A DNA stretch of 11,964 nucleotides from contig DCBH01000093.1 of the NCBI GenBank assembly GCA_002313415.1, forward strand, positions 1 to 11,964. Reading direction: 5' to 3'. The position numbers and the translations under genes were made by a program. Shown piece by piece: positions 1-7,400 of the stretch. The DNA is from Flavobacteriales bacterium UBA1112. Lineage in GTDB: Bacteria > Bacteroidota > Bacteroidia > Flavobacteriales_D > Sanyastnellaceae. The notes below the pieces were generated by a model. That model ran no database searches. It saw nothing but the letters and a program-made list of their open reading frames with translations, and had not been told where the DNA came from. The first letter of the stretch is position 1; every line of letters starts with the position of its first letter.

Positions 1-4
1 AAAA

Positions 5-12
5 CATTTTTG
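5..12 (+). promoter_or_regulatory. Weak candidate -7 element upstream of the Lrp-type gene
   Basis: CATTTTTG matches the Bacteroidota sigma-A -7 consensus TAnnTTTG at five of six fixed positions. The first downstream ATG (position 18) begins five bases after it, the spacing also seen before gpsA and before the T9SS protein. The -33 region lies outside the window, so it cannot be judged. The region is T-rich and a chance match is quite possible. Confidence 0.3.
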
Positions 13-30
13 AACAAATGATGATTGCAC

Positions 31-468
31 ATGGACGCGCTTGACAAAACCATCTTGGAACACCTTGAATTTGATGGGCGAAGCAGCATGCAGGATTTGA
101 GCGAACTCACAGGGCTCAGCCGCAGCGCCGTATTTACGAGGGTCAAGCGGATGGAGGACCAAGGGGTAATTGCCGGATACACCGTCAGGGTGAATCGTAA
201 GAAGTTGGGGATGGAGATTCGGGCTTATTGCAACGTCACCCTCAAGCTCCATGAGCGGGAATTGCTTGAAGAGTTTGAGGGCAACATTGGGCGTCACCGA
301 GAGGTGCGCTCGTGTTATCACCTCACTGGATCATTCGACTATTTGGTAGAAGTCGAGGTTCCCAACATGGAGGCGTATCACCGTTTTATCACTCAGCGGT
401 TGGCGGCCATGCCCAACATCGCCACAGTTCAAAGCATGTTCGTGATGAAGGACATCATGACCAAGTGA
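31..468 (+). CDS. Lrp/AsnC family transcriptional regulator
   Basis: A 145-residue DNA-binding regulator of the feast/famine family. These act as dimers or octamers that sense amino acids or related small molecules and control metabolism genes. Residues 1-50 form the helix-turn-helix domain: LDKTILEHLEFDGR, then SMQDLSELTGLSRSAVFTRV with the recognition helix, then a KRMEDQGVIAGYTV wing. Residues 65-140 form the RAM/ligand-sensing domain, including the HLTGSFDYLVEVEV strand typical of the family. Length is slightly below the usual 150-165. I chose ATG at 31. A TTG at 25 would add two residues, and the ATGs at 18 and 21 are in another frame. No Shine-Dalgarno is present. The gene is convergent with pgk, with a 10-base gap between stops. 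The effector and targets cannot be read from sequence. Confidence 0.93.
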   Translation: MDALDKTILEHLEFDGRSSMQDLSELTGLSRSAVFTRVKRMEDQGVIAGYTVRVNRKKLGMEIRAYCNVTLKLHERELLEEFEGNIGRHREVRSCYHLTGSFDYLVEVEVPNMEAYHRFITQRLAAMPNIATVQSMFVMKDIMTK

Positions 469-478
469 GACCTTTTTC

Positions 479-1666
479 TTAGGCGTAGATGGCTGCAACG
501 CCGGGGAGCACCTTGCCTTCGAGAACTTCGAGCATGGCGCCACCGCCGGTACTGACATAACTGACTGTGTCGGCGAGGCCAATTTTGTTGATTGCTGCCA
601 CAGAGTCGCCACCACCAATCAGGGTGAATGCATCGTGCCTGGTGGTCACCGTCGCCAGCGCGGCAGCGACATCCTTGGTTCCCTTTGCAAAGACGTCCAT
701 TTCGAAGACTCCCATGGGGCCATTCCAAAGGATTGTCCGGCTCTCCATAACGGCTTGCACAAATCGTTCACGCGCCATCGGTCCAATGTCGAGGCCCATC
801 CATCCATTCGGAATGTCGTGGGTAGGGTGAACGTGGGTTTGAGCATCTGGGGCAAACTTGTCCGCGCACAAGGTGTCCTCGGGGAGCAAAAATTCGGTGC
901 CCTCCGCATTTGCCTTATCCAAAATTTCACGAGCCTTGTCCATCATGTCGTCCTCGACCAAGCTGTTGCCAATTCTGCCGCCTTGGGCCTTGACAAACGT
1001 GTAGGCCATACCACCTCCTACAATGAGTTTGTCGACACGGCCTAGGAGGTTTTCGAGGATGCTCAATTTGCTGCTCACCTTGGCGCCGCCAATGATGGCG
1101 AGAAGTGGCTTGGCGGGCGTGGCAAGCACTTGATTTAGGGCCTCGACTTCGCTTTGCATGAGCAGCCCAAAAGCTTTGTCTTCAGGAAAAAATTTCGCGA
1201 TGATTGCGGTAGATGCGTGAGTACGGTGGGCTGTACCAAACGCGTCATTGATGTACACGTCTCCGTTCTCGGCAAGTTGACCGGCGAAAAATTCATCACC
1301 AGCGGTTTCTTCTTCGTGAAAGCGTAGGTTTTCCAACAAGGCAATGTCACCTGGGTTCAGGGATTGGGTCACATTGAGCGCAACGTCCCCTACGCATGCC
1401 TCTGCAAATTTCACAGGCTTGCATAGCAACTCGGACAAGACGGGCACAACGTGCACCAGGGAAAGTTCTGCGCAGGGAGCTTTGGGGCGACCAAGGTGAC
1501 TCATCAACACCACTGAGGCACCGCGCTCGAGCAAGGCTTCAATCGTGGGGATGGCGCGTTGGATTCGAGTGTCATCAGTGACGTTCTGGGCGTCGTCAAG
1601 AGGGACATTGAAGTCTACGCGAACCAGGGCGCGCTTGCCTTGGAGGTCAAGGGTTGCAAAGTTCAT
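479..1666 (-). CDS. pgk: Phosphoglycerate kinase
   Basis: A cytoplasmic glycolytic enzyme that transfers the acyl phosphate of 1,3-bisphosphoglycerate to ADP, giving ATP and 3-phosphoglycerate, and works in reverse in gluconeogenesis. The protein is full length (395 residues; the family is usually 390-420). All signature motifs are in order: RVDFNVPL (16-23), SHLGRP (56-61), ENLRFHEEE (112-120), DAFGTAHR (141-148), GGAKVSSK (193-200, nucleotide side), GGGMAYTF (217-224), NGPMGVFE (315-322), GGGDS (351-355) and STGGGAMLE near the C-terminus. The ATG at 1666 places the usual strand before RVDFNVPL. The gene lies 34 bases downstream of the GlyRS stop on the same strand, so co-transcription from the divergent 3234-3347 region is likely. 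No Shine-Dalgarno is seen. It ends 10 bases from the stop of the convergent Lrp-type gene, with no convincing terminator hairpin between them. Confidence 0.98.
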   Translation of the reverse strand: MNFATLDLQGKRALVRVDFNVPLDDAQNVTDDTRIQRAIPTIEALLERGASVVLMSHLGRPKAPCAELSLVHVVPVLSELLCKPVKFAEACVGDVALNVTQSLNPGDIALLENLRFHEEETAGDEFFAGQLAENGDVYINDAFGTAHRTHASTAIIAKFFPEDKAFGLLMQSEVEALNQVLATPAKPLLAIIGGAKVSSKLSILENLLGRVDKLIVGGGMAYTFVKAQGGRIGNSLVEDDMMDKAREILDKANAEGTEFLLPEDTLCADKFAPDAQTHVHPTHDIPNGWMGLDIGPMARERFVQAVMESRTILWNGPMGVFEMDVFAKGTKDVAAALATVTTRHDAFTLIGGGDSVAAINKIGLADTVSYVSTGGGAMLEVLEGKVLPGVAAIYA

Positions 1667-1700
1667 GGGTCAAATTGGAGAAGTCAAAGGGAACCTGAAA

Positions 1701-3233
1701 TCACGCTCGGAACAACGAAGACATACTTACCCATTCGTCCACGTGGTGCGGCAACTTGGCAATTGGAACGCGTTCTTGTTTCATGGTGTCTCGGTTGCGT
1801 ACAGTGACGGCATGGTCTTTCAGGGTTTCGTGGTCCACGGTGATGCACAAAGGGGTGCCTATGGCGTCTTGTCGACGGTAACGACGACCAATGGCGTCTT
1901 TCTCGTCATAATGGACATTGTGGTGCAGCTGCAGCTGTGCGAGGACCTCACGAGCTTTCTCGGGCAGACCGTCTTTTTTGATGAGGGGTAAGATTGCGGC
2001 CTTGACGGGTGCCAAGGCAAATGGGATGGACATCACCGTTCTCACGCTTTCGTCTTCAAGCTTCTCCTCGCGCAGGCTGCTGCTGAGTACAGCCAAGAAC
2101 ATGCGGTCGAGCCCAATGGACGTTTCCAGCACGAAAGGCACGTAACTCTCTTGACTTTCAGGATCGAAGTAGCGTAGTTTTTTGTTGCTGTATTCCTCGT
2201 GTTGTTTCAGGTCAAAGTCCGTTCGTGAATGGATTCCTTCAAGCTCTTTGAAGCCCATGGGGAAGTTGAACTCGATGTCGCAGGCAGCGTCGGCGTAGTG
2301 GGCCAATTTCACGTGGTCGTGAAAACGGTATCGGTCCTCGCCAAGGCCAAGGGCCTTGTGCCATTGGATGCGTGCCTCTTTCCAGTGGCTGTACCATTTC
2401 TCCTGCGTTCCGGGCTTGATGAAGAATTGCATCTCCATCTGCTCAAATTCCCGCATGCGGAAAATGAACTGCCGTGCAATGATTTCGTTGCGGAAGGCTT
2501 TTCCGATTTGGGCAATGCCAAATGGCAACTTCATCCGCCCGCTTTTTTGCACGTTGAGGTAGTTCACAAAGATGCCTTGCGCTGTTTCAGGGCGGAGGTA
2601 GACCGCACCTGAGTCGCCGCTGACCGCGCCGAGTTCGGTCTTGAACATCAGGTTGAATTGACGGACATCCGTCCAGTTTTTTGATCCGCTCACAGGGCAA
2701 GTGATGCCCAGGTCTTCAATGAGGGCCTTCACAGACGCGAGGTTCTCAGCTTCCATCGCTGCTTTGAAGCGGGTGTTGATGGAGTCGATGTCGCCTTGAC
2801 GGCGCAAAACTTGGGGGTTTGTGTTGCGGAACTGGGCCTCGTCGAAGTTGTCGCCAAAGCGCTTTTTGGCCTTGGTGACGTCCTTGTTGATTTTGGCTTC
2901 AATCTTGGCGATGTGCTCTTCGATGAGAACGTCTGCGCGGTAGCGCTTTTTGCTGTCTTTGTTGTCGATGAGAGGATCGTTGAAGGCGTCGACGTGACCG
3001 GAGGCTTTCCATGTCGTGGGGTGCATGAAGATGGAAGCATCAATGCCGACGATGTTCTCGTTCATGCGCACCATTGCAGTCCACCAATACTCCTTGATGT
3101 TGTTCTTCAGCTCACTGCCCAGTTGGCCGTAATCGTAGGCGGCGCTCAAGCCGTCGTAAATCTCACTGCTGGGAAAGACAAACCCGTACTCCTTCGCGTG
3201 GCTGATGATTTTTTTCAATCCGTCGTCGCTCAT
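1701..3233 (-). CDS. glyQS: Glycine--tRNA ligase, single-chain (alpha2) class II type
   Basis: Charges tRNA-Gly with glycine in the cytoplasm. The 510-residue protein is the single-chain dimeric GlyRS, not the GlyQ/GlyS heterotetramer. It opens with SDDGLKKIISHAKEYGFVFPSSEIY (about residues 2-26) and YDYGQLGSELKNN, typical of this type. A lysine-rich insertion of the kind known in Bacteroidota follows at about 90-165. Motif 2 includes FRNE (247-250) and runs to MQFF (268-271). Motif 3 contains ETSIGLDR (370-377). The anticodon-binding domain spans about 405-500 and contains the GRRYRRQDAIGTP segment (449-461). The open frame continues upstream to 4037, but that part is antisense to gpsA and lacks family similarity. 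The ATG at 3233 gives the usual N-terminus. The gene is divergent from gpsA with a 114-base gap, and pgk follows 34 bases downstream. Confidence 0.97.
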   Translation of the reverse strand: MSDDGLKKIISHAKEYGFVFPSSEIYDGLSAAYDYGQLGSELKNNIKEYWWTAMVRMNENIVGIDASIFMHPTTWKASGHVDAFNDPLIDNKDSKKRYRADVLIEEHIAKIEAKINKDVTKAKKRFGDNFDEAQFRNTNPQVLRRQGDIDSINTRFKAAMEAENLASVKALIEDLGITCPVSGSKNWTDVRQFNLMFKTELGAVSGDSGAVYLRPETAQGIFVNYLNVQKSGRMKLPFGIAQIGKAFRNEIIARQFIFRMREFEQMEMQFFIKPGTQEKWYSHWKEARIQWHKALGLGEDRYRFHDHVKLAHYADAACDIEFNFPMGFKELEGIHSRTDFDLKQHEEYSNKKLRYFDPESQESYVPFVLETSIGLDRMFLAVLSSSLREEKLEDESVRTVMSIPFALAPVKAAILPLIKKDGLPEKAREVLAQLQLHHNVHYDEKDAIGRRYRRQDAIGTPLCITVDHETLKDHAVTVRNRDTMKQERVPIAKLPHHVDEWVSMSSLFRA

Positions 3234-3276
3234 GACTTCATGTATTCTTGGTGGTTGTGACGCCCTTTCTCTGGAT

Positions 3277-3292
3277 GCGCGCTGTCGCGCGC
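3277..3292. repeat. GC-only hairpin in the divergent glyQS/gpsA intergenic region
   Basis: GCGCGC (3277-3282), the tetraloop TGTC (3283-3286) and GCGCGC (3287-3292) form a perfect six-base-pair stem. T3276 and G3293 could extend it by a wobble pair. It lies next to the proposed glyQS -7 element and overlaps its expected transcription start, so it may act on promoter DNA rather than as an mRNA structure. It has no T-tract and is not a standard terminator. It may also be a chance product of GC-rich sequence. Confidence 0.4.
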
Positions 3293-3321
3293 GAAGGTAC
3301 GCCGCGACTCGGAGTCCCCAA
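3292..3321 (-). promoter_or_regulatory. Candidate sigma-A promoter for glyQS-pgk
   Basis: On the minus strand TTG (3321-3319) is followed by exactly 19 bases and then TACCTTCG (3299-3292). This matches the Bacteroidota arrangement TTTG-N19-TAnnTTTG, with one mismatch in the -7 element and TTG at -33. Transcription would start near 3286, giving a leader of about 50 bases before the glyQS ATG at 3233. The motif assignment comes from the known Bacteroidota consensus, and there is no expression evidence here. Confidence 0.45.
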
Positions 3322-3334
3322 GTTTTGTTCCTGT

Positions 3335-3342
3335 TACATTTG
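3335..3342 (+). promoter_or_regulatory. Candidate -7 promoter element for gpsA
   Basis: TACATTTG is a perfect match to the Bacteroidota -7 consensus TAnnTTTG and ends five bases before the gpsA ATG at 3348. Transcription would be expected to begin at or next to the start codon, giving a leaderless or nearly leaderless mRNA. No TTG or TTTG is found at the usual -33 distance, which weakens the call. Confidence 0.45.
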
Positions 3343-3347
3343 CGGCC

Positions 3348-4334
3348 ATGAAAGTCGGCATCCTCGGTAGCGGAAGTTGGGCCACGGCCATTGCAAAAAT
3401 GCTGTGCATCAACGTCGACACTCTTCATTGGTGGGTGCGCGGTCAAGACACGGCGGATGAGCTCATGAATTACGGGCACAATCCGAGGTACATCCAAAGC
3501 ATCAGCCTTCCCAAAGACAAATTGCGCGTCACCACGGACATGCAGTCGGTGGTGGATGCGTGCGACATGCTGGTGGTGGTCATCCCTAGTTTGTACTTGG
3601 ACAGCGTGTTTCGGGACCGCAACATTCAGGGAATGCAAGACAAGGTCTTGTTCTCGGCCATCAAGGGCATGGTTTCCGAATACGACAGCATTCCGGCTCG
3701 TTATCTGCACAAGGCGTTTGGCACGCCCTATGAAAACATTGGAATCATTTGTGGGCCTTGCCATGCCGAAGAGGTCGCCCGCGAAAAACTGAGTTATTTG
3801 ACAGTGGCTTGCCCGACCAAAACTCATGCAGAGTGGCTGTCGGGAAAGCTGGAAACGCGGTTCATTCGCGTCCAAACCAGTGATGACGTGTTCGGCGCTG
3901 AGCTCGCTGCTGTTTTGAAAAACGTTTACGCGATTGCCACGGGGATTGCCCACGGGTTGGGTTATGGAGACAATTTTGTCAGTGTCCTTGTCAGCAATGC
4001 CAGCCAAGAGATGAAGCGGTTTTTGGCAGCTGTCCATGAAATCGACCGCGACGTCAAGGGCAGTCCTTATCTCGGCGACCTTTTGGTCACTGCCTACAGC
4101 CCTTACAGTCGGAATCGCACCCTGGGTACCATGATCGGAAAAGGGTACACCGTCAAGTCTGCGATCTTGGAAATGGACATGGTCGCTGAAGGGTTCACGG
4201 GATCACAAGGCATTCACGCCTTGAATCAAAAGTTCGACGTCCACATCCCCATCGCTGAAGCGGTATACCGCATTTTGCACGAGAAAATGGCACCCTCCAT
4301 CGAGCTTCGTTTGCTCAGTGACGAGTTGGCATAA
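3348..4334 (+). CDS. gpsA: Glycerol-3-phosphate dehydrogenase [NAD(P)+]
   Basis: Reduces dihydroxyacetone phosphate to sn-glycerol 3-phosphate, the backbone for phospholipid synthesis, in the cytoplasm. The full-length protein has 328 residues. The N-terminal Rossmann nucleotide-binding loop is GILGSGSWATAIA (4-16). SAIKGM (103-108) and GPCHAEEVA (136-144) follow. The catalytic lysine is in LKNVYAIATG (K191), and the substrate-binding C-terminal domain has LGDLLVT (242-248), SRNR (254-257) and VAEGFTGSQG (279-288). The YSPYSRN form of the substrate loop matches what I recall of Bacteroidota GpsA. ATG 3348 gives an N-terminus starting directly with the first Rossmann strand, and no upstream in-frame extension is needed. 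A TACATTTG element lies five bases upstream. The gene diverges from glyQS, and an 81-base gap separates it from the next gene, which appears to have its own promoter. A run of eight T follows the stop (4336-4342 region) without a clear hairpin. Confidence 0.97.
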   Translation: MKVGILGSGSWATAIAKMLCINVDTLHWWVRGQDTADELMNYGHNPRYIQSISLPKDKLRVTTDMQSVVDACDMLVVVIPSLYLDSVFRDRNIQGMQDKVLFSAIKGMVSEYDSIPARYLHKAFGTPYENIGIICGPCHAEEVAREKLSYLTVACPTKTHAEWLSGKLETRFIRVQTSDDVFGAELAAVLKNVYAIATGIAHGLGYGDNFVSVLVSNASQEMKRFLAAVHEIDRDVKGSPYLGDLLVTAYSPYSRNRTLGTMIGKGYTVKSAILEMDMVAEGFTGSQGIHALNQKFDVHIPIAEAVYRILHEKMAPSIELRLLSDELA

Positions 4335-4357
4335 GTTTTTTTGGCACCGCGTGAAGG

Positions 4358-4388
4358 GGAACACGAGCCCGAAGTGCGATGTTGTTCC
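4358..4388. repeat. Inverted repeat GGAACA / TGTTCC upstream of the T9SS protein gene
   Basis: GGAACA (4358-4363) and TGTTCC (4383-4388) are perfect inverted copies separated by 19 bases, with arm centres 25 bases apart. The right arm overlaps the TTG proposed as the -33 element of the downstream promoter, so it could be an operator half-site pair. Six-base arms with a long spacer can arise by chance. Confidence 0.3.
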
Positions 4389-4410
4389 GTTGTTACTAGC
4401 TGTATTTTCG
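4382..4410 (+). promoter_or_regulatory. Candidate promoter for the T9SS type B protein gene
   Basis: TTG (4382-4384), an 18-base spacer and TATTTTCG (4403-4410) resemble the Bacteroidota TTTG-N19-TAnnTTTG promoter, with one mismatch in the -7 element. The -7 element ends five bases before the chosen ATG at 4416, the same distance as for gpsA, so the transcript may be leaderless. Its presence supports ATG 4416 over the in-frame TTG at 4341, which lies upstream of the promoter. Confidence 0.45.
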
Positions 4411-4415
4411 TGACC

Positions 4416-7400
4416 ATGCGCCGGGTGCATTTTATCTTGTTGGTTGGGCTAAGCCTTGTTTTTTGTGCGTCTTTGTCTGCCCAAAATTCTGGCTTGCTCT
4501 GGCTTCACAATGAGGGACAATGGGATGTCCCTGCCCGAATGCGGGCGGAATGGGCTGGAGGGGTGACGTGGCTTGAGGAGGACGGCATGAATGTGTGGGT
4601 GGCTGGCCAAGGTTATGCAGAATTGTGGGACCACCATGTTGAGGGAGCCACCGCTCCTGATGGAGATTTGATGAGCCATGGTTGGCGTATGACGTGGTTG
4701 GGCGCATCGCCGCATTCTGTCCATGAGTCTGTGTCGGCGGCGAGTCATCGCGTCCACATTTACAAAGGCCAAGATTCTTCAAAGTGGGCGGAGGACCTTG
4801 TTCCAGAGCGCAGATTCAAAATGCACGACGTCTGGCCAGGCATCGACCTTCGTGTCGGGCCGCGATCACCAAACGACCGTGGCAACATCCCTGGTCCCGG
4901 TTGGAAGGAGGATTGGTTGGTGCAGCCCGGGGCAAATCCATCTGCAGTATCGATTCGCCACGACGGTGTGACGCTTGAACTCCAAGATGATGGAAGCATT
5001 TTGGCTCAACTCGGTGAAACGGGTGAAGCGCGCCTCGGGCGCCCTCATGCATATCAATTTGTGAATGGGGTTTTGAAAACGGTGGAAGTGACGTACGTGC
5101 TGGAGGGCAATGTGGTCAGCTTTGAGGTTGGGGCATACGATTCTGAGGTCCCGCTTGTCCTTGACCCCGACATTGTTTTCTCTACTTACATCGGAGCATC
5201 TCAGCCCAATTGGGGATTTACTGCAGCGTACGATGGTGACGGTCGCGCTTTGGGCGGGACGGCGCTTTGGGATGGAGAGTTTGGTACGTATCCAACCACT
5301 GCGGGTGCAATCAGCACGGAAATGACTGCGGGCACAGCACCATTTGATTGCGGACTGTCGGTGTTTAGTCCGGACGGCACGGCTCTCGAGTACAGCACCG
5401 TTTTTGGTGGCGCCAACCTCGATGTTCCGTCGAGCATTGTGACAGACAGCCAAGGTGCGATTTATGTCTTGGGCACGACGGGGTCTTTGGATTTCCCTAT
5501 CACCTCAGGAGCGTTTGATGAGACGTTTTGCGGCAATGGCGACCTCAATCTAGATGCGTGCTGCAATTATCCCGGGGGAGGAGGGTTGCCAAACGGCTCG
5601 AGTTTGTTTGTGATGAAGTTCAATCCGGCTGCGGGCGGAAGCAATTTGGAGTCCTCGACTTACATCGGTGGTTGCAACGGGCCCTCGGGGGTGAATCGCG
5701 GAGACATCTTGGCTTACAATTACGGCGATGTGTTCCGCGGAGAAATCAACGTAGATGGTCAGGACCGACCCTGGGTGGCCAGTGTGACCGGAGCTTCAGA
5801 TTTTCCTGTCGTGAACGCACCTTATCCAGTTTACGGTGGTGGGTCGACGGACGCGGTGTTGTTCAGATTGTCCAGCGACTTGTCCACCTTAGAGTGGTCC
5901 ACATTTGTGGGAGGGAGCGCGGCTGACGCTGCCTACGGGGTGCAGTTTACGCCGGGGGGTGAACCCGTGCTATGTGGAGGGACGACCTCCGGCAACTTCC
6001 CAACTCAAGCCGACGGACATGACACGACTTTTGGGGGATTGGCCGATGGATTTGTCATGAGATTTACTCCTGGTGGCGGAGCTCCAACAGCGGGAACGTT
6101 GTTTGGCACCAACAACTACGATCAAGCGTATTTCGTGCAAGTGGACGCCATTGGTCAAGTTTATCTCTTTGGCCAGAGCATCGGCAACAAACCCGTTACC
6201 GTTGGAACGTACAGTGAAAGTCCGCAAGCAGGGCAGTTCGTGGCATGCTATGCTCCGGAGCTGGATGAATTGGTGTGGCACACGCGTGTTGGCGATCCAG
6301 GGAACATCGGAAGCATTGACATCAGCCCTACAGCGTTTTTGGTCAGCGACTGCGGGGAGATTTACATGAGCGGATGGGGCGGTTCGACCAACAATTCGAG
6401 CCCGTTCATTTTTTCTTCCGGCACAAATGGCATGCCGACCACAGACGATGCTTTTCAAACGAGCACCAACGACGGCGACTTTTGGTTGGGAGTTATGAAT
6501 CCAGGGGGTACAGAATTGAGTTACGCCACATTTTTTGGAGGAGGGACCTCGGCAGAACACGTGGACGGTGGCACCTCGCGATTTGACAAAGATGGCACCG
6601 TGTATCAGGCGATGTGTGCCGGTTGCGGCGGCAACAGCGACATGCCTACAACCAGTGGTGCGTGGAGTTCCACCAACAACAGCTTCAATTGCAATTTGGG
6701 CTTGTTCAAGTTTGAGTTGGGGGAGCTAGATGTGGGCATTGATGTGGCCACAGAGGGCATTTTGTGCGATGGATTGGACGTGGCCTTTGAAAACACGAGT
6801 ACGTTGGGTTACAATTACCTCTGGACATTTGATGACGATGAGGTTAGCACTGAATACGAGCCGACACATACGTTTTCCAGTCCTGGGTCGTACACCGTCA
6901 TTTTAACGGTCACGGACCCTGCGGGTTGCTTGGAGCCAGTGGACGCGGAAATTGAAGTCAACATTCAGCAGCCGCCGTCACCTGTCATCTTGCCCGTGGA
7001 TCCGGTGTGCGAGGGAGAGCAGGTTCAACTCATCGCCAACGGCTCGTCGGAATTGGCTTGGGCGCCTCATCCATTGATTGAGGACATCAATGTTCCAGTC
7101 CAAAACATCACGCCTCCCGTTGGCTCGACAACCTTCAGTGTGACAGATGAAAACAACTGTGGAATTGGGGAGGCGTCCATCACTGTGATTGTGCAGGGCG
7201 TAGCTGCCGAGGTCACGCCCTCTTCCACTGCGATTTGTTTGGGCGAGAGCGTGCCTCTGGTTGCTGAGGGAGCGGCCAACGCCACGTGGTTTCCCACCGG
7301 AGGCTTAGACAACCCCAATGCCACGACGGTCAACGCTTCTCCCACGCAAACGACGACGTACACTGTCGTGTTGACTGACAACATTGGTTGTACTGGAGAA

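Noticed and set aside
469..478. Bidirectional terminator between the Lrp-type gene and pgk
   Set aside because: The gap is only 10 bases; it has a short T-run but no stem of more than three base pairs.
3234..4037. N-terminal extension of the GlyRS frame by 268 codons, antisense to gpsA
   Set aside because: It runs through the intergenic region and antisense to gpsA, shows no family similarity, and GlyRS homology begins right after ATG 3233.
4335..4342. T-run after gpsA as a rho-independent terminator
   Set aside because: No stable GC-rich stem immediately precedes the T-run; only a distant four-base GAGC/GCTC pairing at 4302-4316 within the CDS.
4341..4415. 25-residue N-terminal extension of the T9SS protein from TTG 4341
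   Set aside because: It would put a charged, cysteine-bearing stretch before a clear signal peptide and lies upstream of the likely promoter; ATG 4416 is the better start.
4866..5453. 195-codon antisense open frame within the T9SS protein gene
   Set aside because: Shadow of the sense reading frame; no domain or start context supports it. The same applies to 5970-6560 on the minus strand.
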